DNA of 64,000 bases from Dipteris shenzhenensis. Its lineage: Eukaryota; Polypodiophyta; Polypodiopsida; Gleicheniales. Below, in pieces: positions 1 through 9,499 of this stretch. The notes under the pieces are model-generated. The model had not been told where the DNA came from and made no database searches. It saw nothing but the letters and a program-made list of their open reading frames with translations. The DNA is taken from the NCBI GenBank assembly GCA_047967505.1, contig CM106541.1; one strand, 5' to 3'. How positions within the stretch are numbered: position 1 is the first letter of the stretch; every line of letters starts with the position of its first letter. Both the position numbers and the translations under genes were made by a program.

Positions 1-46
1 CTATGATCTTTTGACATGCTAACTTACAATTCTATATCTGTTGAAG

Positions 47-422
47 GTTCGAGCTGGGACTCGAGAAGCCTGATCCGGGACGAGCCTTGAAGAGTGCTAT
101 AACCATAGCGTTATCTTACATCGTAGGGGGTCTGATTCCACTCATCCCATACATGGCGATACCTCATGTGCGAGAAGCCTTGTTCGTATCCATAGGAATA
201 ACAATATTTGCTTTGTTCATTTTCGGCTTGCTCAAGGGGTGTTTCACAGGAGCAAAGCCATTGAAGAGTGCTCTACAGACTGTGGTAATAGGGGCAATAG
301 CTTCAGCTGCCGCCTTCGGTCTTGCTCGGGCGATTCAGGCGGCTCAACACTCGAGCACACAGAAGTCTCAGAAACTGGTCACCACGATGCATCCGCGCAA
401 AACACTAATGATAGGACTTTAG
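47..422 (+). CDS. Vacuolar iron transporter (VIT1/CCC1 family), C-terminal exon
   Basis: The reading frame encodes FELGLEKPDP, then two to three hydrophobic segments (ITIALSYIVGGLIPLIPYM, a second around ITIFALFIFGLL, a third around VVIGAIASAAAFGLA) and a short hydrophilic tail ending at TAG 420-422. This is the end of the VIT1/CCC1 family, which moves Fe2+ (and Mn2+) into the vacuole; the ELGLEKPDP stretch followed by SY-x-x-GG-x-IP is a family hallmark. An in-frame TGA at 42-44 and an AG at 45-46 place the splice acceptor just before position 47, so the protein starts upstream of this window. An ATG-like start inside the exon is not needed. The tail after AIQAAQ is longer than in most plant relatives. 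No frameshift or stop is seen, so this is probably a live gene. Confidence 0.9.
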
Positions 423-1144
423 GATGACGATGATCACCGTATATGTCAACTCCTCGGTGTTAAATTTACATTAGGTCTTTATCTTGTACTTTAATATACT
501 TGATCTATGTAACATACATGCAAGTACTATTTTTCATACTTATACTTCTAGTAGGTGTGGAGAGACTCCCATTCCGCCTTCCTAATGAATCGTTAGGTAG
601 AATCAGTTGGGACAATCGTTATCTACATGTGAATCTTCATCTTTTTTGAAAGTAATGATTTGCATGCTCATTTTGTGTTTGTGTGTGTGTGATCTCAGAG
701 CGTACTGCACTGTAGTAGGCCTTCCCTTCTCTTTTGTTTCAATTTTTCGTGTATTCCCCCTTCAAATTCAGAACTAAAGAAATTCAACAAAATGAATAAA
801 AGACCAAAAAATTTACATTTTTAATAAAAATCCCACCACATGTGTTGGCAAGCATGGGTAGTTGAAGTCTAGAAAATATGGGGATGCACCAACTACTACC
901 CATGCTATCATCCTTCTACAAGCCATTATTGAGCCAACAATGGGCGGAGCCCTCATCATTATCCAAAACATACTTGTTCAAGTTTTTATAATCTAAACTC
1001 ATTGCATTTCACAAGCATATGTACTTATGGCCTCTATATTATTCCAATTTTGATAACATGGCAGACAAAACCATTTAGGTGGTTCAAATCCCTTTGCCAA
1101 GTAAGGACTAAAGTTAAATAACCTTTTAGGAAAATCCAAATTGA
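423..1144. other. 3' flank of the VIT gene, no gene seen
   Basis: AT-rich sequence with a short (TG)n run near 675-692 and several AATAAA-like stretches around 790-830 that could serve the upstream gene. No coding pattern, RNA gene or transposon end is recognisable. Confidence 0.5.
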
Positions 1145-1609
1145 ATGTACACTATCTTGGTCTTTCTATATCCCAACAACACCGTATTTCATAGATTCCC
1201 TTCTAGGTATAGAACCCTTGCTAGTACTGTGAGAAAAAGAAGGAACAATTATGAAGCCAGAGATCATGATGAGATGAAAAAGCACATTATAGCTTGTTTC
1301 CAGGGCATTGCTTCAGCTTCAAACCTAATATTCAATCCCCTACTAAGCATAGATTTCAGACATTATAATGTATTTCATAGATTCCCTTCTAGATGTAGAA
1401 CCCTTGTTAGAACTATGAGAAAAAGAAGGAACAATTTTGAAGACAAAGATCATGATGAGAAGGAAAAGCACATTCTAGTTTGTTTTCATGACATTGCTTC
1501 AGCTTCACACCTAATATTCAATCCCCTACTCAACACCAACCTCTCATTCCTTCAAATTCAATTGATAAAACTTACATGTTGGAGGGACCAATATGCTTCT
1601 CAAAGATGA
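1145..1609 (+). CDS. Hypothetical 154-aa ORF built from two tandem copies
   Basis: The ORF carries two copies of a segment that starts VFHRFPSR-x-RTL, continues with RKRRNN and ends with IASAS-x-LIFNPLL. The product would be basic and has no recognised domain. Because the two copies align in the same frame and both stay open, the segment could have been coding once, but a third copy downstream (1930-2012) is not open. No matching gene context, signal peptide or membrane segment is visible. It may equally be a fragment of an unknown repeat. Confidence 0.3.
   Translation: MYTILVFLYPNNTVFHRFPSRYRTLASTVRKRRNNYEARDHDEMKKHIIACFQGIASASNLIFNPLLSIDFRHYNVFHRFPSRCRTLVRTMRKRRNNFEDKDHDEKEKHILVCFHDIASASHLIFNPLLNTNLSFLQIQLIKLTCWRDQYASQR
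1184..1530 (+). repeat. Two tandem copies, about 160 bp each, period 186 bp
   Basis: Copy 1 begins at 1184 and copy 2 at 1370, both with GTATTTCATAGATTCCCTTC. Similarity runs to about 1344 and 1530, ending with CTAATATTCAATCCCCTACT in both. The two copies differ by scattered substitutions. Confidence 0.85.
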
Positions 1610-1929
1610 GATTTCTTAATTTGATTGGTCAACTATGTCATCTAACTTGAGTTGCTTAACAAGATCTCGTTCGTGTTAGTGATGACAGCCTAAGGTATTG
1701 TGTCATGACAGATTTACCATACTTGTGCTCACTCAAGAAAAACAAGATTTCCATTTATGAATTGATTATGAAAAATGAAATTTCTTGCACCCACGTGATC
1801 AAATCACACCTAATTAGGTATGTGATGCAAGAGCATCTCGAGGGGCCATTGAGATGAGACACAAGGAGCTAGGGAGAAGGAGAGATGTAGGTAAAGGGTG
1901 AGAGCAGAAGCTCGAGCTAAGAAGTACAA

Positions 1930-2012
1930 CAACCTATTTCATAGATTATCATATTATCAAGGAATCCTTGCTAGAACTATTATAAAAAAACGGAGATAAC
2001 TCTGAAGATGAA
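1930..2012 (+). repeat. Third, degenerate copy of the 1184/1370 repeat
   Basis: CCTATTTCATAGATTATC followed by CCTTGCTAGAACTATTATAA and AACTCTGAAGATGAAGA matches the first half of the tandem copies with more changes. It ends just before the LTR-like sequence at 2027. Confidence 0.6.
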
Positions 2013-2026
2013 GAATATCCGCAAAG

Positions 2027-2378
2027 TGTTGAGATATGGTGCCATGTGCACATAGATTAAAGGCTAAGGTATGGTATAGGAATGTATTAAAGTAGCCACC
2101 CTAGGATGTGGACTACATGATGTGAAGATGTGGATCAAAGTTATCCACAAGGAGAAATGTGGATGAGAGGATCCCACATGTATTGACTATTCTAAGGGCT
2201 CTCTCTATATATGAAGCCTACCTTGTATTCTTGATATATACAAGCAAGCTCTCAAGTATTTATATAATTACAAGTCTCGATCTTGTAGCCTAACTGAACT
2301 TGCGTCCATGCTTGGTAGGCCTAGCTCTCCATCATGATTCTTTCTTACTACGAGCCTTCTTAGATCTTTATTCTTTCA
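2027..2378 (+). mobile_element. LTR of a Copia-type retrotransposon
   Basis: The segment starts TGTTGAGATATGG and ends ATTCTTTCA, so it has TG...CA ends. It contains a TATA-like CTATATATGAAGCC near 2212 and is followed directly by a primer-binding site. The length is about 352 bp. No second copy of this LTR was found in the window, so the element is partial. Confidence 0.6.
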
Positions 2379-2390
2379 TGGTATTAGAGC
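2379..2390 (+). other. Primer-binding site for initiator tRNA-Met
   Basis: TGGTATTAGAGC is one base away from TGGTATCAGAGC, the Copia primer-binding site, and lies immediately after the LTR end. Confidence 0.7.
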
Positions 2391-2402
2391 ACGGTTCTAC
2401 CT

Positions 2403-2753
2403 TCCGCTTGTTGGAAAGTGAGAGTGAAGGACATCATGGAGGAGAGTGTGCAAACCAAATGGCAAAATATTCCGTTGAGTTGAGAGGAAGTCCTCTCTTT
2501 TATAGAATGGGAGAGAGGGTGGCCTAACTCAATGGCACCTCTCCTACATCAAAGGAGGTAACTCCTAAATCATAGGAACTCCACAATCATAGACACCACC
2601 CCATTTGGGGGCCTTTTCATTACATCATCACCTTTGTCATGGTGTATGGCACTAAGTGTGCCTCTCCTGAGACACACACACACAACCATATGATTGCTAA
2701 TGGATGCACACATGCACCTAGCTAGCAAGCCCTTGATCACACACATCCCAACA
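2403..2753 (-). mobile_element. Second LTR-like sequence, opposite orientation
   Basis: Read on the minus strand, a purine tract (CCTTGAGGGGGGG, plus positions about 2756-2768) precedes TGTTGGGATGTGTG, the usual layout of a polypurine tract and a 3' LTR start. A TATAAAAG box lies near 2493-2504 on the minus strand. The far end of the LTR is not certain. It points head-on at the plus-strand LTR at 2027-2378. Confidence 0.4.
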
Positions 2754-3067
2754 TACCCCCCCTCAAGGGTCTGCCTCTTGCTATGTCAAGGATACATCTA
2801 GTCACATACTTTCTCATGCCATCTCATGGTGGTCAAGGATAAATCTATGGCTAGGTTCTCATGCTAGCAAAGGTGCCCAAGTGTCAAGGCTTACAAAAAT
2901 GGGATAGACCAAACACATATCACATGGCCTAAATCATATAGTGATCATAGGTGATTTACAAAAGACAAAACACAAAACACATAACATTCTTTTTGGAGTA
3001 CTATTCCAGGCAGAGAACCTCAAGATTTGACCAAGTGATGATAAATAAAGTTCAAAAGACAAAGTGC
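2754..3067. other. Interior remnant of a minus-strand Copia element
   Basis: AT-rich sequence lying between the polypurine-like tract and the gag remnant. No open coding pattern is left. It is presumably deleted Copia interior. Confidence 0.35.
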
Positions 3068-3334
3068 TCAAAAGGCATAGTCTTTATCTTCTACCACCAC
3101 AAAGTTTGATTCTTCATTTGTTGATGGAGTTCTCTCTTCAACCAGATTTGCCATGTTTTTCTTCTTCTCATTGCAAAACTTCTCTGAATGATTGTTCTTG
3201 CCATAATCAGTGCAAGGATGGATCTTGTAGCAATCTTTTTCAAGATGATTGGTCTTTCCACAATGCTTGCATGCCTTGTACTTGCTCTTTGATGAAAACT
3301 TTACTGCAAGTGCTTGTGTGTGCACTTCACCCAT
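3068..3334 (-). pseudogene. Copia gag fragment with zinc knuckle
   Basis: The 88-aa frame contains CKHCGKTNHLEKDC, a CX2CX4HX4C zinc knuckle that binds the element's RNA in Copia Gag proteins. A second knuckle follows as CTDYGKNNHSEKFC, where the second Cys is Tyr. The region downstream is acidic and Glu-rich, as in the Gag-protease linker. There is no capsid part before it and no protease after it. Its orientation matches the minus-strand LTR at 2403-2753, so both may be parts of one internally deleted element. Confidence 0.65.
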
Positions 3335-3415
3335 TCTGCACCCACCAAAACTTGTGTGGCTCTCTGTTTCTCTCTCTCTCCCTCTTCTGTTCTTGCTTCC
3401 ATTGAGAGCACTCTC
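3335..3415 (+). repeat. LTR 3'-end fragment of the 30012-34315 Copia family
   Basis: From TTCTGCACCCACCAAAAC to GAGAGCACTCTCA this matches the last ~80 bp of the LTRs at 30012-30183 and 34145-34315. The element end at 3415 abuts the endonuclease frame of Helentron-1, which stops abruptly at this point. Confidence 0.7.
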
Positions 3416-6400
3416 ATATGTTGATTATAGCTAGTCTTACTTTGTTTTTTGTTATGATGGTAGTGAGCAATGACTGGGTATCATTTGTGTTTCTGTAATG
3501 CACCTCTATAATGTCTATTTCCTGTTTGCAGTATGTTGCTATCCCTAGGCCCTCTTGTCTTGTTATTTTTTTGAATCCTGGAATGTGTAGTTTTTTAATA
3601 TCTGTCATTCTTGTTTCTTGGAAGCATATGATGTCTATTGCTTTTATGTTTTTTTATTGAGAATATGTCATCCGCATGTGCCATGGTTGAGTAAGTATTC
3701 AGTCATTGGATTGGTATTCCCTATGTTTCTGTTGTACGTATATTTTGTTGATGTATAGGCCATGCACATGTCTGCTAGTCCCATGAACAATCCATCTGCG
3801 CCATTCACAAGGCCATCACTAACGTCCAGGTTTCTTGAGGAAATTTCAATAATCATTCCAATTTTTAATTTCAATTCGTAGTGTAGTCCTCCTGTGGATT
3901 TAGGGTCTATTGGTATTTTTATTGTTTTTTTGCATGTCTTCTTTCTATGGTCCTTTGCTTGTATTATGTGTGGTTGTGCTTGTAGTATTTGGAAGAATTC
4001 TTCGTTGTGCTTATCTTTTAGTGCATTTGTGTAGAAAAGATGTGGAATATTTTGCTTCTGTGGAGGACGTTCGCTGTATAACTTGTTCAGGGTTTCGATG
4101 TCTCATTCAATTTGGTTGCCCATTCTTATTTTATTAATAATGTCTAAGTATTGAATGTGTGTCTATCTCATTGGTTCATCGACCTCGTAGTATTTGATTT
4201 GTGTTTTCCGAATGTTAGTTGAGAGTGCCACACTTGTGTCTTTGTCATTGAAGATCCAGTTGTCTCTAATTGGGCTAGCTTGGCACAGGTTGCCGCACAG
4301 TAGGACATCGACGCCTCCAAAAGATTCTACGTGGTTGTGTTTTATTTCGCGCATTCACATGTCAGCAGTTGCAAACAAAGCGTGGCCTACTAGCGAGATT
4401 TCATTGATAACTATTAGCTTCAGGATTTCATATAGTATGGAAAATGTTTGAAGCTTATTTGGTGCGAGCCCTGTGTAGTTTGCAAAGTATTAGGGGTAAA
4501 TGCAAGGCTACATGTATCATGTTCCCGCCAATGTTTCTTCCTGCTTTTCCAATGTATGCTAGAAGCAAGTTTTATCTGCATTGTTTGTGTCTCTGAGGGA
4601 GTAGTGTCGAAGGAGTGCTTGTACAATTAGGAGCAGCATGTATGTTTTACCTATTCCTGCATTCTCAAAGAGGAAAAGATGTATTGGTGTTGCTGGGTCC
4701 TTTCTTTTCTTTAAAATTATGCCATCCACTATGAACGTTGTTTGTCAGTTAGATTCTTGAAAAGCCTATGGTATTCTTCATTTGGCATTCATTCTACTGT
4801 GTGCATGGGTGTTGCATTGAACTTCTTTTGGTTTGAATGCGTACCAATGTCAAGGTTGAGGTCATATCGGTCGTGCTCGTGCCATGAATCGGATGAGGTT
4901 GTCGATGAAGTAGATTCACTTTCGGGTCCCTGGCGTTCTTCAATTGGAAGAATTATTTTTTGGCTCGGGGGGGTCACTCATCATATGTAACCTATCACGT
5001 GAGTTCAACAGAAGGATATTTTTTATTTCTAAAATTTACAGAAATAAATATACATAAGGGACTATTTTAAATAGTTTTGGAAAAAATTTACAGATTTGTA
5101 TAGAAAAGGGGTACATTTTATTAATGAAAAAATTTACAGATAAGGGATTTTAAATATAGGCCTTGAATGCACGTGATATAGAGGGTTTATACATAGTGAC
5201 CCCCCTGAGTTTTTTGGTATTGACTTCTGTTCATTTCTATTGTTTGCTCATTCATTGTGTAAGTTTCTTGCCATGTTTCTTTGTCGAGTTGTATTGTGTG
5301 CTCGTTCACCATGAACGGTAAGTATAGCATGCAAAGCTCTCTAAAGTGGTTTTTGGGGTCTTTTTCTCTTGAGTAGTTGTTGAATCTTATTATCTTTTGT
5401 CTTTTCCTTTTATTTGCTTTGCCTGCAATCAATGTATATTGGTTCACAAATTGTGCTAGGCAAATGTCTTGTAATGTACCTTTTCAATTCTTGTACTTTG
5501 TCACAATGTCGTCAAAAAATATATTTGTGCTCTGTGGTTCCAATTGTTCCAGTTGCCATCTTCATTTTAGCAAGAGTGTTCATTCTTCTGGCTTGCTAGT
5601 GTTTATGTACATAAACTCTCTTGTGCTGCTACGTAGAGGTAATGAGAGGGACAAATATACGGCTTGTTGTGCACTAATGTGCTGTGTATTTAGTATTGCA
5701 TTTCCCATTTTCCTTACTCTTTCATTTGCTAGCGCTCCATCTCTGACACATTGATCTATTTTCTATTTCACTGCCTCTACTGTTGCTTTATCTAACTTTG
5801 CCATGTATGGAGTGCAGTATGATGCTGCTCTGTGTGAATTTACAATGAATTGTATGTTCGTGTTTGCCCCATAGTTTTGACAATTTTGCGTTGAAGTTGT
5901 TCATATATATGTCTTTTGGATGTCTTTTCAAAAACACCGTTGGTTGTGTCAGCCTTGATCTTAAGGCAACCATATATCGGTTTTTTGTAAACCCTAAATG
6001 ATTGAGGAATGTGTTGTAGTCCATATTGTCAATCATTGTTTCAGCTTCTAACATTTTGATAATGTGTTTGATGTCTTTTGTGTTGAACTCTTGCTGCTCC
6101 TCGTCGTTCAATGGCCATAGAATCATTATCTCGCACATTGGCAATCTTCGGAAGTTCTAGTTGTGTGATATCTGTTGTGATGTACTTGTCAATGAAATCA
6201 ACAATCTTTGTTCGTGTTGATTTTGAAATGCCCGATGCATCTTTGATCCATATAACAACCCGTGATCATGTTGGCTTCCTCCTCGCTTCCTCTATTTTGG
6301 AATTCCGTCATGAAGAAATAATCATCCACTTGTCCTACAATTGTGTGGTCTTTTGAAATTAGTTGCTTCAAAGCTTCGAATCTATGCACATAATACTGTG

Positions 6401-7433
6401 CTGTTGTGACCGGATCTAATCGAATTAACTCTCGCACACGAGAGTTGGAGGACATTTCTGATTAGTGTTACTTTCTCTAACTACTTTGTCTAAGCAAGAG
6501 ACCAATGGTTCCCATAGGCACTCAGCTGCTGCTGTTGTTGCTGGTATCGTAACAAATAAGGTTGGTGCACCTAATTGCCTTAGTATTGCAAATAAGTTCT
6601 TATTAAGCTTGTTTTTGTAATCGATGGATGTTCTTAACGACACAAAGTCTTTGTAGCTAATGTTTGATTGCAATAGCTTCTCAATGTTCATGTCCACTAT
6701 TGCATCTGCACCTCAAAGCATTCTTCCTCTTAGCTGCCCTTTTCGCATTCGTACCCATGTTGATGAAACAACTTGCTTCACCATGATTTTCATGTTTTAA
6801 AGAACAAGTTCTCGATGGATAGTGCAAACCTTTGATCCTTATTCTTGAGCTCCCATTGTGCTATCATATGGTATGTTGTTGTGGGTCGCAATTTGTATTC
6901 TCTTTTGTGGCCAAAAGGCAATGTTGGAAAAGCAAGCTCCTCTGAGTGTTTGTCCTTTAGAATGCTTAATGCTGAGAACTCTTCTGATGGTGCAACATTC
7001 ACTACATGGTCCTCAAAGTTGATTACTTGATGTGCATTGTAGATACCATGGACAAATGTGTCTATATGTACTTGCTCATTCATGTCATCATCTTCGATAT
7101 TGTCTTCTACATGATTTGGACATACGGCTGCATGCCCAAGGCTTTGCATGTGGTTAGCCCACAAAGTGTTCAACTACACTTTGCTCTCCTTATCTAGAGG
7201 GGTGTGTATTAGCTCGTTCAAAGCCTTGATTGTGAGAGTTGACCGCATGAGCCCAAACATGTAGCTCTGATTGTGAGTTCAAGCTTGCGTTTAAGGGATA
7301 CCATAAATTGCAATGTCATCAATGAAACTTGGCAAAACAGTTTGGACTTTCTGGACGTCCGTAAACACATTAATGACACTACCTCTCATTCCGAACTGTC
7401 CATCATCATATGATAATTGCCTAATTTGAGAGA
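3416..7433 (-). pseudogene. Helentron-1 Rep-helicase-endonuclease, main part
   Basis: Read on the minus strand, the order is: the NVF-x-D-x-Q-x-V-x-VLP segment (7300-7433); the EELAFPTLPFG block (6790-7173); the Rep domain, ending EFQNRGS (6198-6697); the VFLKRHPKD-x-Y-x-NNFN block (5788-6144); RKRQKIIRFNN (5187-5447); and a Pif1-type helicase with Walker A ENAGIGKT (4641-4664), Walker B INEISLVG (near 4390), FGGVDVLLCGNL (4163-4354) and NLDVSDGLVNG (3668-3874). It ends with the start of an exonuclease-endonuclease-phosphatase (EEP) domain, DIICFQETR at about 3606-3631 and GLGIATY. An 11-bp duplication inside the Rep motif shifts the frame; past it the rolling-circle HUH histidines read as HDH. 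The stretch with helicase motif VI is missing between 3668 and 3652. Many stops make it inactive. Confidence 0.8.
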
Positions 7434-7463
7434 CACTACAAGGCATACGCCATTTTCCGATGG
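7434..7463 (+). repeat. Left terminal inverted repeat of CACTA-1
   Basis: CACTACAAGGCATACGCCAT opens with the CACTA signature and is preceded by AGA (7431-7433), the likely 3-bp target duplication. Confidence 0.65.
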
Positions 7464-7499
7464 AAATACCGACGCTTTTTACATTAAATTTTTTTTTTT

Positions 7500-7680
7500 T
7501 CACGGGCGCAAACGTCGCTATAAGTGTCACTAAAAGCGTTGGAAAAGGAGCGTCGCTATATAGCGACATTGGCAAACATCGCTATATAGCGACGATGCAA
7601 ATGTCGCTATATAGCAACACGGTTAATCGTCACTATATAGCGACACTGGTAAACGTCGCTATATAGCAACGATTAACAGA
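7500..7680. repeat. Left subterminal palindrome cluster of CACTA-1
   Basis: At least five copies of the (G)TCGCTATATAGCGAC / TCGCTATATAGCAAC type lie here. Subterminal repeats of this kind bind the TNPA protein in EnSpm elements. Perfect copies are self-complementary. Confidence 0.75.
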
Positions 7681-7684
7681 AGTT

Positions 7685-7756
7685 AAAAAAAAGGGTTAGT
7701 GGGGCTAAACAGGGCTTCCTTTTGGCCCTGTTTAGCCCCACTAATCCTTTTTTTTT
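7685..7756. repeat. Near-perfect hairpin inside CACTA-1
   Basis: The left arm, an A-run then GGTTAGTGGGGCTAAACAGGG (one base trimmed at the A side), is repeated inverted as CCCTGTTTAGCCCCACTAAT and a T-run. The stem is about 30 bp with one mismatch and a loop of roughly 9 bases. It lies just beyond the 3' end of the TNPA-like gene. Confidence 0.8.
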
Positions 7757-7955
7757 TTTTGTAATTACAAAAGAAAGTTTTTTATAACAGAATTTCCCTT
7801 GCTTGCAGGGTGATACAAAATTGTTCTTGTGAAATGATGAGTAACAAATGCATATACATGTCAGACATATACAACAGTGTTTGTAACAAAATTACCCTGT
7901 CGAAAGGGTGATACAAAATTGCTCAAACGAGTGGATATACAAAATGCTACTACCA

Positions 7956-9480
7956 CTACTCATCCGAATCCAAATCATCTTCGTCTTGTTGGCGTGTTCC
8001 CTGGTCCTCGACACCTACGTCTTCTCCCTTGTCCTCGCCACTTGCGTCTGATCCTTGGCCCTGTTGATCGCTCACCTCCGATGATGGGACGCTTGAGATT
8101 TGACCCTAAGAGTGAACCACATAAATTGAAAATTAGATTGGAACTTAAATTAAAAAGTGAGATTACAAGTACGAGTAAACTTATACCGTGTGAGCAGCCA
8201 CCTCAGCCCAATCGACCGTCGCTCCCATTACCTCTTGCTCAATGAACCACGGCTTTGTTCTTATCCGAAATGCACGTTGCGTCTCTGCATCTGTAGGAAG
8301 ACGACCCATCGCAGCTTGCTATGGATCCAATTTACGAGAGTTAGATTTAGCTAAAGTGCATGTAATATGTAAGTAAAACAAATAGAACAATACATTAAAT
8401 GGGAAGAAGTAGACTTACCACGGTTGCCTCGAATGCATACCGTCCGCCTTCACCAAAGTGCGAAGTACCTACGACGTCCAGTTGTCTCTTTGCAGCCCTC
8501 CTCTGACCCTCGAACATTTCAGGATGGTCCCTATGTTGCTTCTTGAAGTACTTCCAATCAGCTTTGTCTGCCCAGCTGGGTTTAGCCAACCCCTTTGTAA
8601 TGGAAGTACGCAAGGTTGATCTACAATGCTTCAAGACCAAACCCATGCGCTCTTGCATATAATCGTCATTAAACTCCACATTTGGCAGATTAGGGTATCT
8701 TTGTTTTAACTCATCGATCACCGCCTACTTCTTTTGGGCATCTTGATACCGCCAATCGGTATTTATGCCGCTCTTGAAGTGATGACTCATCAACCTCCTC
8801 ATGGCGGCCATCACTGCTTTGCCCTTTTTATCTTCTATTATCTCTCCGGCAGATGTGATTTGATAGGAGAGATCCCCTGATGAGTAAGGGGGACTGACGG
8901 TAGCAGAGTCTGAAGGAGTGGAAGCTGCGCGAGCGCTTCCGGAGCAAGGAGTAGCAGTGGGAGTAGGAGAGGGAAAGGGACCTGACTGATACTGTGTCTC
9001 CGGACCAAGTGGAGACCTAAAGGAGCGTGAGTGTGCTGACTCGTCTACATCTCCCGAGTCCGCACAACATGAGCCGCCCATCCTACTCTTTCTTCCCTTG
9101 CGAGAGGCATGCGCAAGTGATGATCCTGCAGTCGAAGGGGCGCGAGGGGATGGCTGGGCAGTACGTCCACCCGTCGGTGTAGGGGAAGGAATTGCTGAGG
9201 TCCTCTGAGAGAGCAGAGAGAAGAATCTCGCTGCCTCCTCATCGCTCATTTGCGCTACAAACTCGTCGGGACTCTCGACAAAGCCATGCGCGGCTAGCAA
9301 AGGAGTTTCCCGAGGGGTAGTCGCAGTGCTATGTGGAAGAGGGGTTGTCGTAGTGCTAGGTCCGAGAGGAGTCGGACCAGGGGTAGTCCTCAGGGAATCA
9401 AAGTCCTCTGGAGCATATAGATCGTGAGCTCTCCTCCTCCGAGGCTGTCCGTACTCGTCGAATAAGCGACGTGATCCCAT
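7956..9480 (-). pseudogene. TNPA-like protein of CACTA-1
   Basis: Start ATG at 9480-9478 (MGSRRLFDEYGQPRRRR). Exon 1 (9480-8419) has a Ser/Pro/Thr-rich half, then RYPNLPN and the plant transposase (Ptta/EnSpm) domain with KADWKYFKKQH and GEGGRYAFEA. It ends at a GTAAGT donor. Exon 2 (8318-8187) encodes AAMGRLPTDAETQRAFRIRT and continues to a GTATAAGT donor. Exon 3 (8105-7956) is an acidic tail ending DEDDLDSDE-stop. All junctions are in phase 0. One in-frame TAG (8727-8725) breaks exon 1. TNPA-type proteins bind the subterminal repeats and act with TNPD in EnSpm transposition. It is transcribed away from the TNPD gene across the central repeat array. Confidence 0.8.
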
Positions 9481-9499
9481 GTCTAACATAGACACAAAC

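Noticed and set aside
5377-5754. 125-aa plus-strand frame with hydrophobic segments
   Set aside because: Antisense of the Helentron-1 coding region; the real frame is on the minus strand.
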